From contig QNBY01000084.1 in NCBI GenBank assembly GCA_003644275.1, positions 1 through 5,688 of the forward strand: a stretch of 5,688 bases of DNA, read 5' to 3'. The position numbers and the translations under genes are program-made. The stretch is from Planctomycetota bacterium. Lineage in GTDB: Bacteria > Planctomycetota > B143-G9. Position 1 is the stretch's first letter; the number at the start of each line of letters is the position of its first letter. The notes under the pieces are model-generated. The model saw only the letters and a program-made list of their open reading frames with translations, made no database searches and was not told the DNA's origin. Of this stretch, positions 1 to 5,688 are shown one piece after another.

Positions 1-1
1 A

Positions 2-592
2 GGGCTCCCCACGGTCCGCCCCGTCGCCTTTCTCGAACGGGGCGGCGGGCTCCGTCCCCTCGACACCGTGGTGGCCTTCCGCCTCCCGCCCGGTTTCCTG
101 CCCTTGCCGGAGTTCCTGGCGTCCCTCACCCGCGTGCCCGATCCCCTCTGCAGCGCCGCCTGGCGCGGGATGGGCGCGGCGCTGGGGAGCACACACGCCC
201 GCGGCTACGTGGCCGGCATCACCGAGCCCGCCCAGGTCTTCGTCCGCCGCCTGAAGAAGGGGGGCGTAGAGGTGGCGCTGGAGGCGGGCGGCGAGTTCGA
301 CGTCCGGCCCGTGCTCCGGCGCGCGAAAGAGTACGCCGACATGGCGGCCGCGAACTTCGTGTTCGATCCCCGCATCGCTCCCCTGGACCGCTTGCGCTTC
401 TTCGACGCCTACCGCAAGGCGCGCGGCATGGACAAGAAAGAGATGAGGGAGTTCATCGAAGGCGTCTCCGAGGCGGTGCGCCTGCGCGCAATGAAGGAAT
501 GGAAGATATACCCCACCGACATACCCAAGAAGACCACCTTCCTCAATCTCATAAGGGCGCTGGACAAGCACAGTGAACAAACGGGCGAATGA
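2..592 (+). CDS. LPS kinase (Kdo/WaaP-like) family protein, C-terminal part, probably catalytically degenerate
   Basis: The frame is open from the left edge, so the N-terminus is missing; 196 residues are visible. The first residues, of the type GLPTVRPVAFLER, resemble the N-lobe/hinge region of the Kdo/WaaP lipopolysaccharide kinase family. Near residue 130 a DRLRFFDAYRKARG stretch matches the family's C-terminal DRLRFLRAY-type motif. Active members phosphorylate Kdo or heptose of the LPS inner core in the cytoplasm. Here the segment that should hold the catalytic His-Gly-Asp and a following Asn reads GYVAGITEPAQVFV (about residues 68-81), and the later metal-binding Asp position reads ALEAGG (about 92-97). 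The expected catalytic residues are therefore not seen. This is my alignment by eye, so a shifted alignment is possible. The gene ends inside the start of the glycosyltransferase gene (20-base overlap), consistent with one LPS operon. An apparent GTG start at 68 is not the true start because homology continues upstream of it. Confidence 0.62.
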   Translation, partial: GLPTVRPVAFLERGGGLRPLDTVVAFRLPPGFLPLPEFLASLTRVPDPLCSAAWRGMGAALGSTHARGYVAGITEPAQVFVRRLKKGGVEVALEAGGEFDVRPVLRRAKEYADMAAANFVFDPRIAPLDRLRFFDAYRKARGMDKKEMREFIEGVSEAVRLRAMKEWKIYPTDIPKKTTFLNLIRALDKHSEQTGE

Positions 593-1622
593 GAACGGCG
601 CGCCCCGCTGGCGCAAGCTGCTCATCGTGAAGCCGACCTCGCTCGGCGACGTGGTGCAGAGCCTCTGCGTCCCGTGCGCCCTGAAGCGCGCCTTCCCCGA
701 CCGCTTCGTCGGGTTCCTGGTCTCCGACGCCCTCGCGGAGCTTCTGGAAGGCCATCCCTGCATAGACGAGGTAGTCCCCTTCCCCTACCGCCGCCTCAAG
801 TCCGGGAGCGTCTTCGGCGCTTTCCGCGAGCTTCGGGCGCGCCTCCGGCCGGGAGGATGGGACGTCGCGGCCGACCTGCAGGGCCTCGCCCGGAGCGGCA
901 TCGCGGCCTGGCTCTCCGGTGCGCCCCTACGGGTGGGCTACTCGGACGCGAGGGAGTTCTCCCGCCTCGCCTACACCCATAGGATAGCATCCGACCGCCT
1001 CGCCGAGCACGCCGTGGAACGCTATATGAAGATCGCCGCCTTCCTCGGCGCGGATACCGCCCCGGTGGAGTTCGGCCTGTCGGCGGACGAAGAGGACAAA
1101 GAGCGTTTCCTGGCCGCCGCGGGCGGCGAGCCTCCCGTCGTCCTCGTGCCGGGAGCGAGGTGGGAGACAAAGCGCTGGCCCGCCCCCTTCTTCGCCGAGC
1201 TGGGCCGCGAGTTGCACCGCCGCACCGGAAGGCGCATCGTGCTGCTGGGCTCCGCGGCGGAGGCCGGACTCTGCGCCGAGACGGCCCGCGCCATAGGCCC
1301 CGCCGCCCTCGACATCTCCGGCCGAACCACCCTCAGCGGCCTGAAGGCGGCCCTCGCCGCAGCCGCCCTCGTCGTCTCCAACGACAGCGGCCCCATGCAC
1401 CTCGCCGCGGCCCTGGGAACGCCCACCGTATCCATCTTCGGCCCCACCTCCCCCGAGCGCGTAGCGCCCTGGGGGCAGGAACGCTTCGTGGTGCGCTCCG
1501 GGCTGGACTGCGCCGGGTGCTACAGGCGAAAATGTCATACAATGCCGCCGCCCTGCCTGGCCTCCATAGAGCCGGAGCGGGTATTCGAGGTCTGCATGAA
1601 GGCACTGGACGGTCGCGGGTGA
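573..1622 (+). CDS. Glycosyltransferase family 9, ADP-heptose:LPS heptosyltransferase type
   Basis: This 349-residue protein has the normal length of WaaC/WaaF/WaaQ-type enzymes, which move heptose from ADP-heptose to the LPS inner core at the cytoplasmic side of the inner membrane. The N-terminal motif KPTSLGDVVQS (residues 20-30) carries the Asp (D26) that acts as base in WaaC. The C-terminal domain has VLVPGARWETKRWP, a VLLGS strand, and the family hallmark NDSGPMHLAAALGTP (about 270-284, D271 and H276), followed by IFGPTSPERVAPWG. A Cys cluster, C313, C316, C321 and C328, closes the protein as in many family 9 members. The GTG at 573 is the only reasonable start before the D26 motif; its ribosome site is weak (AAGGG at 553-557, too far), suggesting coupling to the gene it overlaps. 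The exact acceptor sugar cannot be told, so no symbol is given. Confidence 0.9.
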   Translation: MNKRANENGAPRWRKLLIVKPTSLGDVVQSLCVPCALKRAFPDRFVGFLVSDALAELLEGHPCIDEVVPFPYRRLKSGSVFGAFRELRARLRPGGWDVAADLQGLARSGIAAWLSGAPLRVGYSDAREFSRLAYTHRIASDRLAEHAVERYMKIAAFLGADTAPVEFGLSADEEDKERFLAAAGGEPPVVLVPGARWETKRWPAPFFAELGRELHRRTGRRIVLLGSAAEAGLCAETARAIGPAALDISGRTTLSGLKAALAAAALVVSNDSGPMHLAAALGTPTVSIFGPTSPERVAPWGQERFVVRSGLDCAGCYRRKCHTMPPPCLASIEPERVFEVCMKALDGRG

Positions 1623-3403
1623 GCTACCGATTTCGCAAGGACTTCATATTCAAGTACAGCAAGCCTTACCGGCTGTTCATCGCGCTGTTCTTCCTCGCCG
1701 TGCTCGGCCATTCGGGCTCGCTCGTTCTGTTCGCCACGCTGCTGAACGCCCTCACCTCGGTCCTTCCCCGCGACGTGGCGGACGTGACGGCCCTTACGGA
1801 CGAACAGAAGGCCGCCTCCCTCGCCGCCCTCATGGATCTCGTCAAGTGGGGCGTGCCCGCCATAGCGGGCATGTTCGTCTTCCACGGTTCGTCCATCTTC
1901 CTGCGCAAGTACGTCACCTACCGCATATCGGTGGACCTGCGCCGGAGGCTCACCTCCCACATACTCACGCTGCCGCTGCGTTTCTTCGAGGGCAAGAGGT
2001 CGGGCGACCTGCTCTCCCGCTCCACCAACGACATACTCAAGGCCGAGCGCGCGTTCGAGATATTCTGGGGCGAGTTCGTCGCTCCCCTCGTGAGCCTGCT
2101 CATCCTCATCCCCACGCTGTTCTATCTGTCCTGGAAGCTCTCGCTCATCATCATCGTGGGCCTGCCGCCGATAGTCTATCTCGTGAGGCGGGCGAGCAAG
2201 AAGATACTCAGCGCCTCCGAGGAGAGCCTCAAGTGGCTGGGCGAGCTCACCGAGGCGCTTAGGGAGATATTCGAATCCATCAAGATAATAAAGGCGTTCC
2301 GCCTCGAGAAGACCTCCGAGAAACGCTTCTTCGACGTCAGTCGGCGTTTCTTCCGCGCCACCATGCGCGCGGCCAAGGCTTTCGCGCTGAACGCGGGCGT
2401 CATGGAGGGGCTCACCTACTTCCTCGTGCTGACAATGATAGCCGCCGGAACCTGGCTCACCTTCAAGGGCGTGCTGGACATGTCGCTCACCACGCTCGTG
2501 CCCTTCATCTTCCTGCTGTCGCCCGCCTACATGCGCATAAAGGCGCTCTCCAAGAGCCACAACGCGCTGCAGGAATCCTTCGCGGCCATAACGCGCATCG
2601 AGGAAATCCTGAAGGCGGAAAACGACATAAAGGACGCTCCGGACGCCGTGGACATAGACGGCGTAAGGCGTGGCGTGGAGTTCGACCGCGTTACCTTCGC
2701 CTACTCCGAGGAAACCGTGCTGAAGGACGTCAGCTTCGCCATCCCCGCGGGCCGCATGACGGCGCTGGTGGGGCGGAGCGGCGCGGGCAAGACCACCGTC
2801 TTCAACCTCATCGCCCGCTTCTACGACGTGGACGAGGGGGCGGAGCTGATAGACAGGCTCGATGTCCGGAAGATAAGGCACGCCTCGCTCATGGACAACC
2901 TCGCCCTCGTGACGCAGGAAAGCATACTCTTCAACGACACCATCTACAACAACATCCTCTACGGGCGGCCGGACGCGACGAGGGAGGAAGTCATGGCGGC
3001 CGCCGAGGCGGCCTACGTGACCGAGTTCTCCCGCACCCTGCCCGAGGGCATGGACTACGTGATAGGCGAGCGCGGCGGCAACCTCTCCGGCGGTCAGAGG
3101 CAGCGCATAACCCTCGCGCGGGCCATGCTCAAGAACGCCCCCCTGCTGTTGCTGGACGAGGCCACCTCCTCGCTCGATTCCGAGTCCGAGAAGGCCGTCC
3201 AGGACGCCCTCGAAAAACTCATGAAGGGCCGAACCACCGTCGTGATAGCCCACCGCCTCTCCACCATACGGAAGGCGGACAAGATAATAGTCCTCGAGGC
3301 CGGGCGCGTCGCGGCCGTCGGCAGGCACGAGGAACTCGTGGAGAAGAGCGGTATCTACCGCGACCTTTGCCGCCTCCAGGAACTGGGGGGCGGTGATGCT
3401 TGA
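1619..3403 (+). CDS. msbA: MsbA-like lipid A-core ABC exporter (fused permease and ATPase)
   Basis: The protein has 594 residues from a GTG start that overlaps the previous stop by four bases (GTGA); the open frame upstream of it is only a shadow of the glycosyltransferase. The N-terminal half holds about six hydrophobic segments (roughly residues 17-45, 78-98, 155-175, 178-196, 265-285 and 293-310). The ATPase half has the aromatic A-loop Y362, Walker A GRSGAGKTT (385-393, K391), Q-loop Q433, signature LSGGQ (489-493), Walker B ending in D513 with catalytic E514, and H-loop H545. The run DVRKIRHASLMDNLALVTQ and the following FNDTIYNNI closely resemble MsbA, which flips lipid A-core across the inner membrane using ATP. 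The LPS neighbours support this, but related type I exporters move other lipids or drugs. One oddity is LIDRLD where most relatives have a glycine after IDG-type Asp. Confidence 0.85.
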   Translation: MSYRFRKDFIFKYSKPYRLFIALFFLAVLGHSGSLVLFATLLNALTSVLPRDVADVTALTDEQKAASLAALMDLVKWGVPAIAGMFVFHGSSIFLRKYVTYRISVDLRRRLTSHILTLPLRFFEGKRSGDLLSRSTNDILKAERAFEIFWGEFVAPLVSLLILIPTLFYLSWKLSLIIIVGLPPIVYLVRRASKKILSASEESLKWLGELTEALREIFESIKIIKAFRLEKTSEKRFFDVSRRFFRATMRAAKAFALNAGVMEGLTYFLVLTMIAAGTWLTFKGVLDMSLTTLVPFIFLLSPAYMRIKALSKSHNALQESFAAITRIEEILKAENDIKDAPDAVDIDGVRRGVEFDRVTFAYSEETVLKDVSFAIPAGRMTALVGRSGAGKTTVFNLIARFYDVDEGAELIDRLDVRKIRHASLMDNLALVTQESILFNDTIYNNILYGRPDATREEVMAAAEAAYVTEFSRTLPEGMDYVIGERGGNLSGGQRQRITLARAMLKNAPLLLLDEATSSLDSESEKAVQDALEKLMKGRTTVVIAHRLSTIRKADKIIVLEAGRVAAVGRHEELVEKSGIYRDLCRLQELGGGDA

Positions 3404-3893
3404 GCGCGCCCTGCGCGTAGGCGCGGGCGGGGCCGTCCTGTTCGAGGCCTCCCCCGCGGGCCTGAGCCGGATAGTCCTCGCGGGCGAGGTACGCCCCGGC
3501 GACGAGCCCCGGGCCGCGGAGGGAGCCTCCACCCCGGCGGGAGCCGCCCTGCTCGCCTGGTTCTCGGGCGATCCGGCCCCCCTGCTCGCGCTGGGTCCCG
3601 ATCCGCGCGTCTTCGAGGCCGCTTCTCCCTTCCGCGCCGCCGTCTGGCGCGAGGCGATGCGCGTGCCTTGGGGAACGACCGTCACCTACGGCCGCCTGGC
3701 CGCCGCCCTCGGCAAGCGCTGCGCGAGGGCCGTAGGACGCGCGCTCGGCGCGAACCCCCTTCCCCTGCTCGTCCCCTGCCACCGCGTGGTGAGGGCGGAC
3801 GGAAGCGAGGGCGGGTTCAGCGCGGGCCGCGGGTGGAAGTCTTTTCTGCTCGAATTGGAGCGCACCCGAACGCCGGAAAGGAGCAGGATATGA
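3396..3893 (+). CDS. ogt: Methylated-DNA--protein-cysteine methyltransferase (O6-alkylguanine-DNA alkyltransferase)
   Basis: This 165-residue protein has the usual length of single-domain Ogt proteins and lacks an Ada regulatory domain. It repairs O6-alkylguanine by moving the alkyl group irreversibly to its own cysteine. The active site VPCHRVV has C128 as acceptor and H129. Relative to C128, R111 (arginine finger, in ARAVG), N120 (in GANP) and E155 sit at -17, -8 and +27, the same spacings as R128, N137 and E172 around C145 of human AGT. SPFRAAVWREAMRVPWG and TYGRLAAAL form the helix-turn-helix region. The N-terminal ~65 residues are weakly conserved, as usual. ATG at 3396 is preferred, with a G-run at 3385-3390 as likely ribosome site; GTG at 3393 is possible and adds one residue. 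It overlaps the transporter by 8 bases and the next gene by 4, so it is cotranscribed with LPS genes. Confidence 0.93.
   Translation: MLERALRVGAGGAVLFEASPAGLSRIVLAGEVRPGDEPRAAEGASTPAGAALLAWFSGDPAPLLALGPDPRVFEAASPFRAAVWREAMRVPWGTTVTYGRLAAALGKRCARAVGRALGANPLPLLVPCHRVVRADGSEGGFSAGRGWKSFLLELERTRTPERSRI
3877..3883 (+). promoter_or_regulatory. Strong Shine-Dalgarno site for the SagB-type flavoprotein gene
   Basis: AAAGGAG lies six bases before ATG 3890, inside the end of ogt. It fixes the flavoprotein start at 3890 instead of the in-frame ATG at 3926 or anything further upstream, and it is the best ribosome site in the operon. Confidence 0.8.
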
Positions 3894-4489
3894 TATCCCT
3901 TCCCGAACCGCCCGCCGCGGCCGGAATGGACGTATTCGAGGCGATAAGGAAACGCCGCAGCCGCCGTTCCTTCGCCGAGGCTCCCCTTCCTCTCGCTTCG
4001 GCGGCCGCCGTGCTGTTCTATACGGCGGGGCTCACCGGCGCGAGGAACCACCACCGGGCGGCCCCTTCGGCGGGCGGCATACACGCGATAACGGTGAGGC
4101 TCGTGGCGAGGGAGGTCGAGGGGCTCGAACCCGGAGTGTACCGCTACCTGCCGCTGGAGCACGCGCTCGAGATCCACTTCGAGGGCGACGTGCGGCAAGC
4201 CCTCTGCGCCGCCTGTCTCGGCCAGCGGCTCGTCTTCGAGGCCCCGGCCGCCCTGGCGTTCTCGGCGGACATCGGGCGGATAGCGGCCCGCTACGGCGGG
4301 CGCGCGGAGAGATACGCCGCCTTGGACTGCGGCCATTACGCCCAGAACGCCTACCTCGCCTGCGAGGCGCTCGGCCTCGGCACGTGCGGCGTGGGAGCCT
4401 TCCGCGACGCCGAGGTGGCTTCCTGCCTTCGTCTGCCGGAGAACGAGAGGCCCCTCTACGTCCTCCCCTTCGGAGAGGTGACCGAATGA
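3890..4489 (+). CDS. SagB-type / nitroreductase-fold FMN-dependent oxidoreductase
   Basis: The protein has 199 residues, the length of compact single-domain nitroreductase-fold enzymes. The motif KRRSRRSF (21-28) is the usual FMN-phosphate-binding arginine patch. RAAPSAGGIHAITVRLV (about 56-72) followed by VEGLEPGVYRY (76-86) is typical of the SagB-type dehydrogenase subfamily. Near the end, GHYAQNAYLACEALGLGTCGVGAF (about 148-171) gives the second flavin-binding helix and strand. Characterised SagB proteins oxidise azolines to azoles in peptide maturation, but many stand-alone relatives have no known substrate; no YcaO cyclase or precursor peptide is seen here, so a substrate is not proposed. 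It starts with an ATGA overlap with ogt and ends with an ATGA overlap with the HD gene, so it is translated as part of the operon. No signal peptide or membrane segment is seen, so it is expected in the cytoplasm. Confidence 0.85.
   Translation: MISLPEPPAAAGMDVFEAIRKRRSRRSFAEAPLPLASAAAVLFYTAGLTGARNHHRAAPSAGGIHAITVRLVAREVEGLEPGVYRYLPLEHALEIHFEGDVRQALCAACLGQRLVFEAPAALAFSADIGRIAARYGGRAERYAALDCGHYAQNAYLACEALGLGTCGVGAFRDAEVASCLRLPENERPLYVLPFGEVTE
4472..4478 (+). promoter_or_regulatory. Shine-Dalgarno site for the HD-domain gene
   Basis: GGAGAGG lies seven bases before ATG 4486, within the last codons of the flavoprotein gene. It supports 4486 as a genuine start even though the gene is cut short downstream. 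Confidence 0.7.
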
Positions 4490-4713
4490 GCTCCGAGGAA
4501 CGTTTCGCCACGGACCACTACCACGGCGTGAACCTCATCGCCGACCCCATACACCGCTACATCCCCATAACCTACCCCCGCGAGCCCGGTGGGTGCTCAG
4601 GTTGTGCGGGCTGGACATCGCGGAATTTCAGGAAAACAACAAGCTGTCAGCCAACGCTTCTTACAAAGAATTGCCGGACAAATTTCTTCTTACATCAATT
4701 ACCTGCCCTGTAA
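4486..4713 (+). pseudogene. HD-domain phosphohydrolase, N-terminal fragment joined to unrelated sequence
   Basis: The ATG overlaps the flavoprotein stop (ATGA) and has a good ribosome site. The first residues include NLIADPIHRYIPIT, resembling the N-terminal strand of HD-superfamily phosphohydrolases related to dGTPase-like proteins (family pattern DPVHGYI or DPVHRYI). After about residue 35 (REPG, near base 4590) the similarity ends. The remaining ~40 residues, up to a TAA at 4711-4713, are low-quality sequence that overlaps the minus-strand reductase gene and lacks the histidine and aspartate metal ligands that define the family. Only the first ~105 bases therefore look like real gene. Either the gene was cut by a rearrangement or the contig is chimeric at this point. 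The HD assignment rests on a short motif; the truncation is more certain than the family name. Confidence 0.6.
4590..4625. other. Composition and homology breakpoint
   Basis: Left of this zone the DNA is very GC-rich with closely packed plus-strand genes. Right of it the GC content drops sharply: 4591-4620 counts 20 of 30 G+C and 4621-4680 counts 27 of 60. The HD gene loses family similarity at about 4590 and the next real gene is on the opposite strand. Between 4593 and the stop of that gene at 4661 there is no convincing gene, and I see no terminal inverted repeat, target duplication, tRNA or integrase to explain a mobile-element boundary. The zone marks either a recombination joint or an assembly joint. 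Confidence 0.65.
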
Positions 4714-5688
4714 AATCGGATAACAATACCAACAACGATAACTTCGCTACTTGATCGGGATCCAGCAAAGTAGAAGGGTTCTCCAGCCCAAAGTTTTCCC
4801 TTCTCATTTCCGTATTCGTTCGTTCCGGGTTGATAACGTTTACTGAACATCCAAATGGAGCCCATTCCTCCGCCAGCGCCTGAGCCACGTTCACGACGGC
4901 TGCCTTTGTGGAAGAATAAACACAATAGAAAGCTCTTCCCCTTGTATAGGAACTAGAAGTAAAAAGCAACAACGAACCCTTAGTTTCTGCAAGATATCGG
5001 AAACTTTCCTTTGCAACAACAATCGTTCCGTAATAATTCGTCGTCATCTCCGCGGCTATCGACTCATAAGATCTCGAATCCAAGGTTCCCATGCGCAACA
5101 GCGCAGCAGTGTTTACAACATAATTTATACGCCCTTCATCTTGGTAAATTTCGCGCAAAACCTTTTGGACGCTCTTAACATTCGAAACATCACAGCCGTT
5201 TCGTCTCGAAAAAACATAAGCGCGAGCGCCAAAGCCTTTTGCCATCTCAGAAATACGCCTTCCAATCCCCCTGTTCCCTCCAAAAACAACGATAACCCTA
5301 TCCGCCAAATCAGCAAGGTGGTCACTACTAACATTGGTAAGGCTCTGAGACTTAACCTGGAAGACTTTGTCGGCGTAATATAGGTCTTCAGGATACGTCA
5401 CCTTCATGTTGAATCTATCCCCACAAACGACACCCACTCGTCCCAGGCCATACTTGACAACAAGGCCGCAATCATCCGTGACCTTCACCGGATTTTGTGT
5501 AAATAACTCATAAGCCTTTTTTAACACCGAAAGGCGAAAACCCTGTGGTGTTTGTCCCAGCATCAATTTGCTTCTGTCCGGTATTTCCGTAACTATGTCA
5601 CCGTCAACCCTGATAACTGTATCCGCTGCAGGAATAGCAACATCGACAGCCTCATATCTCCGTAGGCTCTCTATTACTTTAGAGATTA
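4661..5688 (-). CDS. Bifunctional cytidylyltransferase (IspD/TarI-like) / short-chain dehydrogenase, N-terminus off window
   Basis: The minus-strand frame is open from the right edge (first full codon 5686-5684) to TAA at 4663-4661, showing 341 residues. Residues 1-110 are the C-terminal part of an IspD-like CTP transferase, with AIPAADTVIRVDG, IPDRSKLMLGQTPQGF, TDDCGLV and NMKVTYPEDL. After a short linker comes a short-chain dehydrogenase: glycine motif GGNRGIGR (136-143), NTAA (192-195), and the catalytic set S244, Y257 and K261 (YSSTK). It ends in FTGQVIDVR, the normal family C-terminus. Haemophilus Acs1/Bcs1 has this fusion and reduces ribulose 5-phosphate to ribitol 5-phosphate, then makes CDP-ribitol for the capsule. 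That function is inferred here; another polyol is possible. About 130 residues, including the CTP-binding signature, lie beyond the window. A TTG/ATG pair at 5566-5561 is not the start. GC content and codon use differ clearly from the left operon. Confidence 0.85.
   Translation of the reverse strand, partial: ISKVIESLRRYEAVDVAIPAADTVIRVDGDIVTEIPDRSKLMLGQTPQGFRLSVLKKAYELFTQNPVKVTDDCGLVVKYGLGRVGVVCGDRFNMKVTYPEDLYYADKVFQVKSQSLTNVSSDHLADLADRVIVVFGGNRGIGRRISEMAKGFGARAYVFSRRNGCDVSNVKSVQKVLREIYQDEGRINYVVNTAALLRMGTLDSRSYESIAAEMTTNYYGTIVVAKESFRYLAETKGSLLLFTSSSYTRGRAFYCVYSSTKAAVVNVAQALAEEWAPFGCSVNVINPERTNTEMRRENFGLENPSTLLDPDQVAKLSLLVLLSDFTGQVIDVRRNLSGNSL

Noticed and set aside
1160..1618. An upstream extension of the exporter frame starting inside the glycosyltransferase gene
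   Set aside because: The extension is Arg/Pro-rich shadow sequence of the glycosyltransferase; the exporter homology begins at the GTG at 1619.
1535..3685. A very long open frame on the minus strand opposite the ABC exporter and ogt
   Set aside because: It lies opposite genes with complete family motifs, its translation has no recognisable domain and is rich in Gly, Glu, Arg and His runs, and GC-rich third positions routinely leave antisense frames open.
3668..3889. An upstream extension of the flavoprotein frame inside ogt
   Set aside because: It is a shadow of ogt, and the strong ribosome site at 3877-3883 fixes the start at 3890.
4634..4660. Possible minus-strand terminator after the reductase stop (AAGC/GCTT arms followed by TTGTTGTTTT)
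   Set aside because: The stem is only about four base pairs and the T-run is interrupted, so it is too weak to call.
4593..4751. A plus-strand open frame beginning GTG at 4593 with a protein-like look (VLRLCGLDIAEF)
   Set aside because: No start signal or family match could be seen, and most of it lies antisense to the reductase gene. It could be a shifted tail of the HD gene, but I cannot support that.
5141..5383. An 80-codon plus-strand open frame
   Set aside because: It lies wholly antisense to the linker and Rossmann region of the cytidylyltransferase/SDR gene and has no recognisable motif.

Overview
The window is a short piece of bacterial DNA, open at both ends, made of two parts that do not look alike. 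Positions 1 to about 4590 are very GC-rich (hand count 47 of 60 bases for 3421-3480). They carry a tightly packed plus-strand operon. From about 4620 to the end the DNA is far less GC-rich (24 of 60 for 5101-5160) and holds one minus-strand gene that runs off the right edge.

The left operon points to a diderm (LPS-bearing) bacterium. In order it encodes the C-terminal part of an LPS-kinase-family (Kdo/WaaP-like) protein, a family 9 glycosyltransferase of the heptosyltransferase type, an MsbA-like ABC exporter, an Ogt-type O6-alkylguanine-DNA alkyltransferase, a SagB-type/nitroreductase-fold flavoprotein, and the first ~35 residues of an HD-domain phosphohydrolase. Every gene overlaps the next by 4 to 20 bases, so there is no intergenic DNA and no internal promoter or terminator; translational coupling is likely. 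The first three genes make a coherent set: core-sugar modification, core-sugar addition and lipid A-core export. The repair enzyme, the flavoprotein and the HD protein are passengers with no obvious link to LPS. Codon use is odd: ATA is the commonest isoleucine codon although other codons mostly end in G or C. The phylum cannot be fixed from the window alone.

At about 4590 the HD gene stops matching its family and its frame continues into unrelated sequence until a stop at 4711-4713, close to where the composition falls. The right part encodes, on the minus strand, most of a bifunctional cytidylyltransferase/short-chain dehydrogenase. This architecture is known from CDP-ribitol synthesis for capsules and related surface polymers. 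The abrupt change is either a real rearrangement or transfer event, or an assembly chimera; the sequence alone cannot decide.

The clearest points for follow-up are the junction, the LPS-kinase-like protein that appears to lack its catalytic residues, and the ATA preference. I found no RNA gene, CRISPR array, mobile element or convincing new defence-like system.
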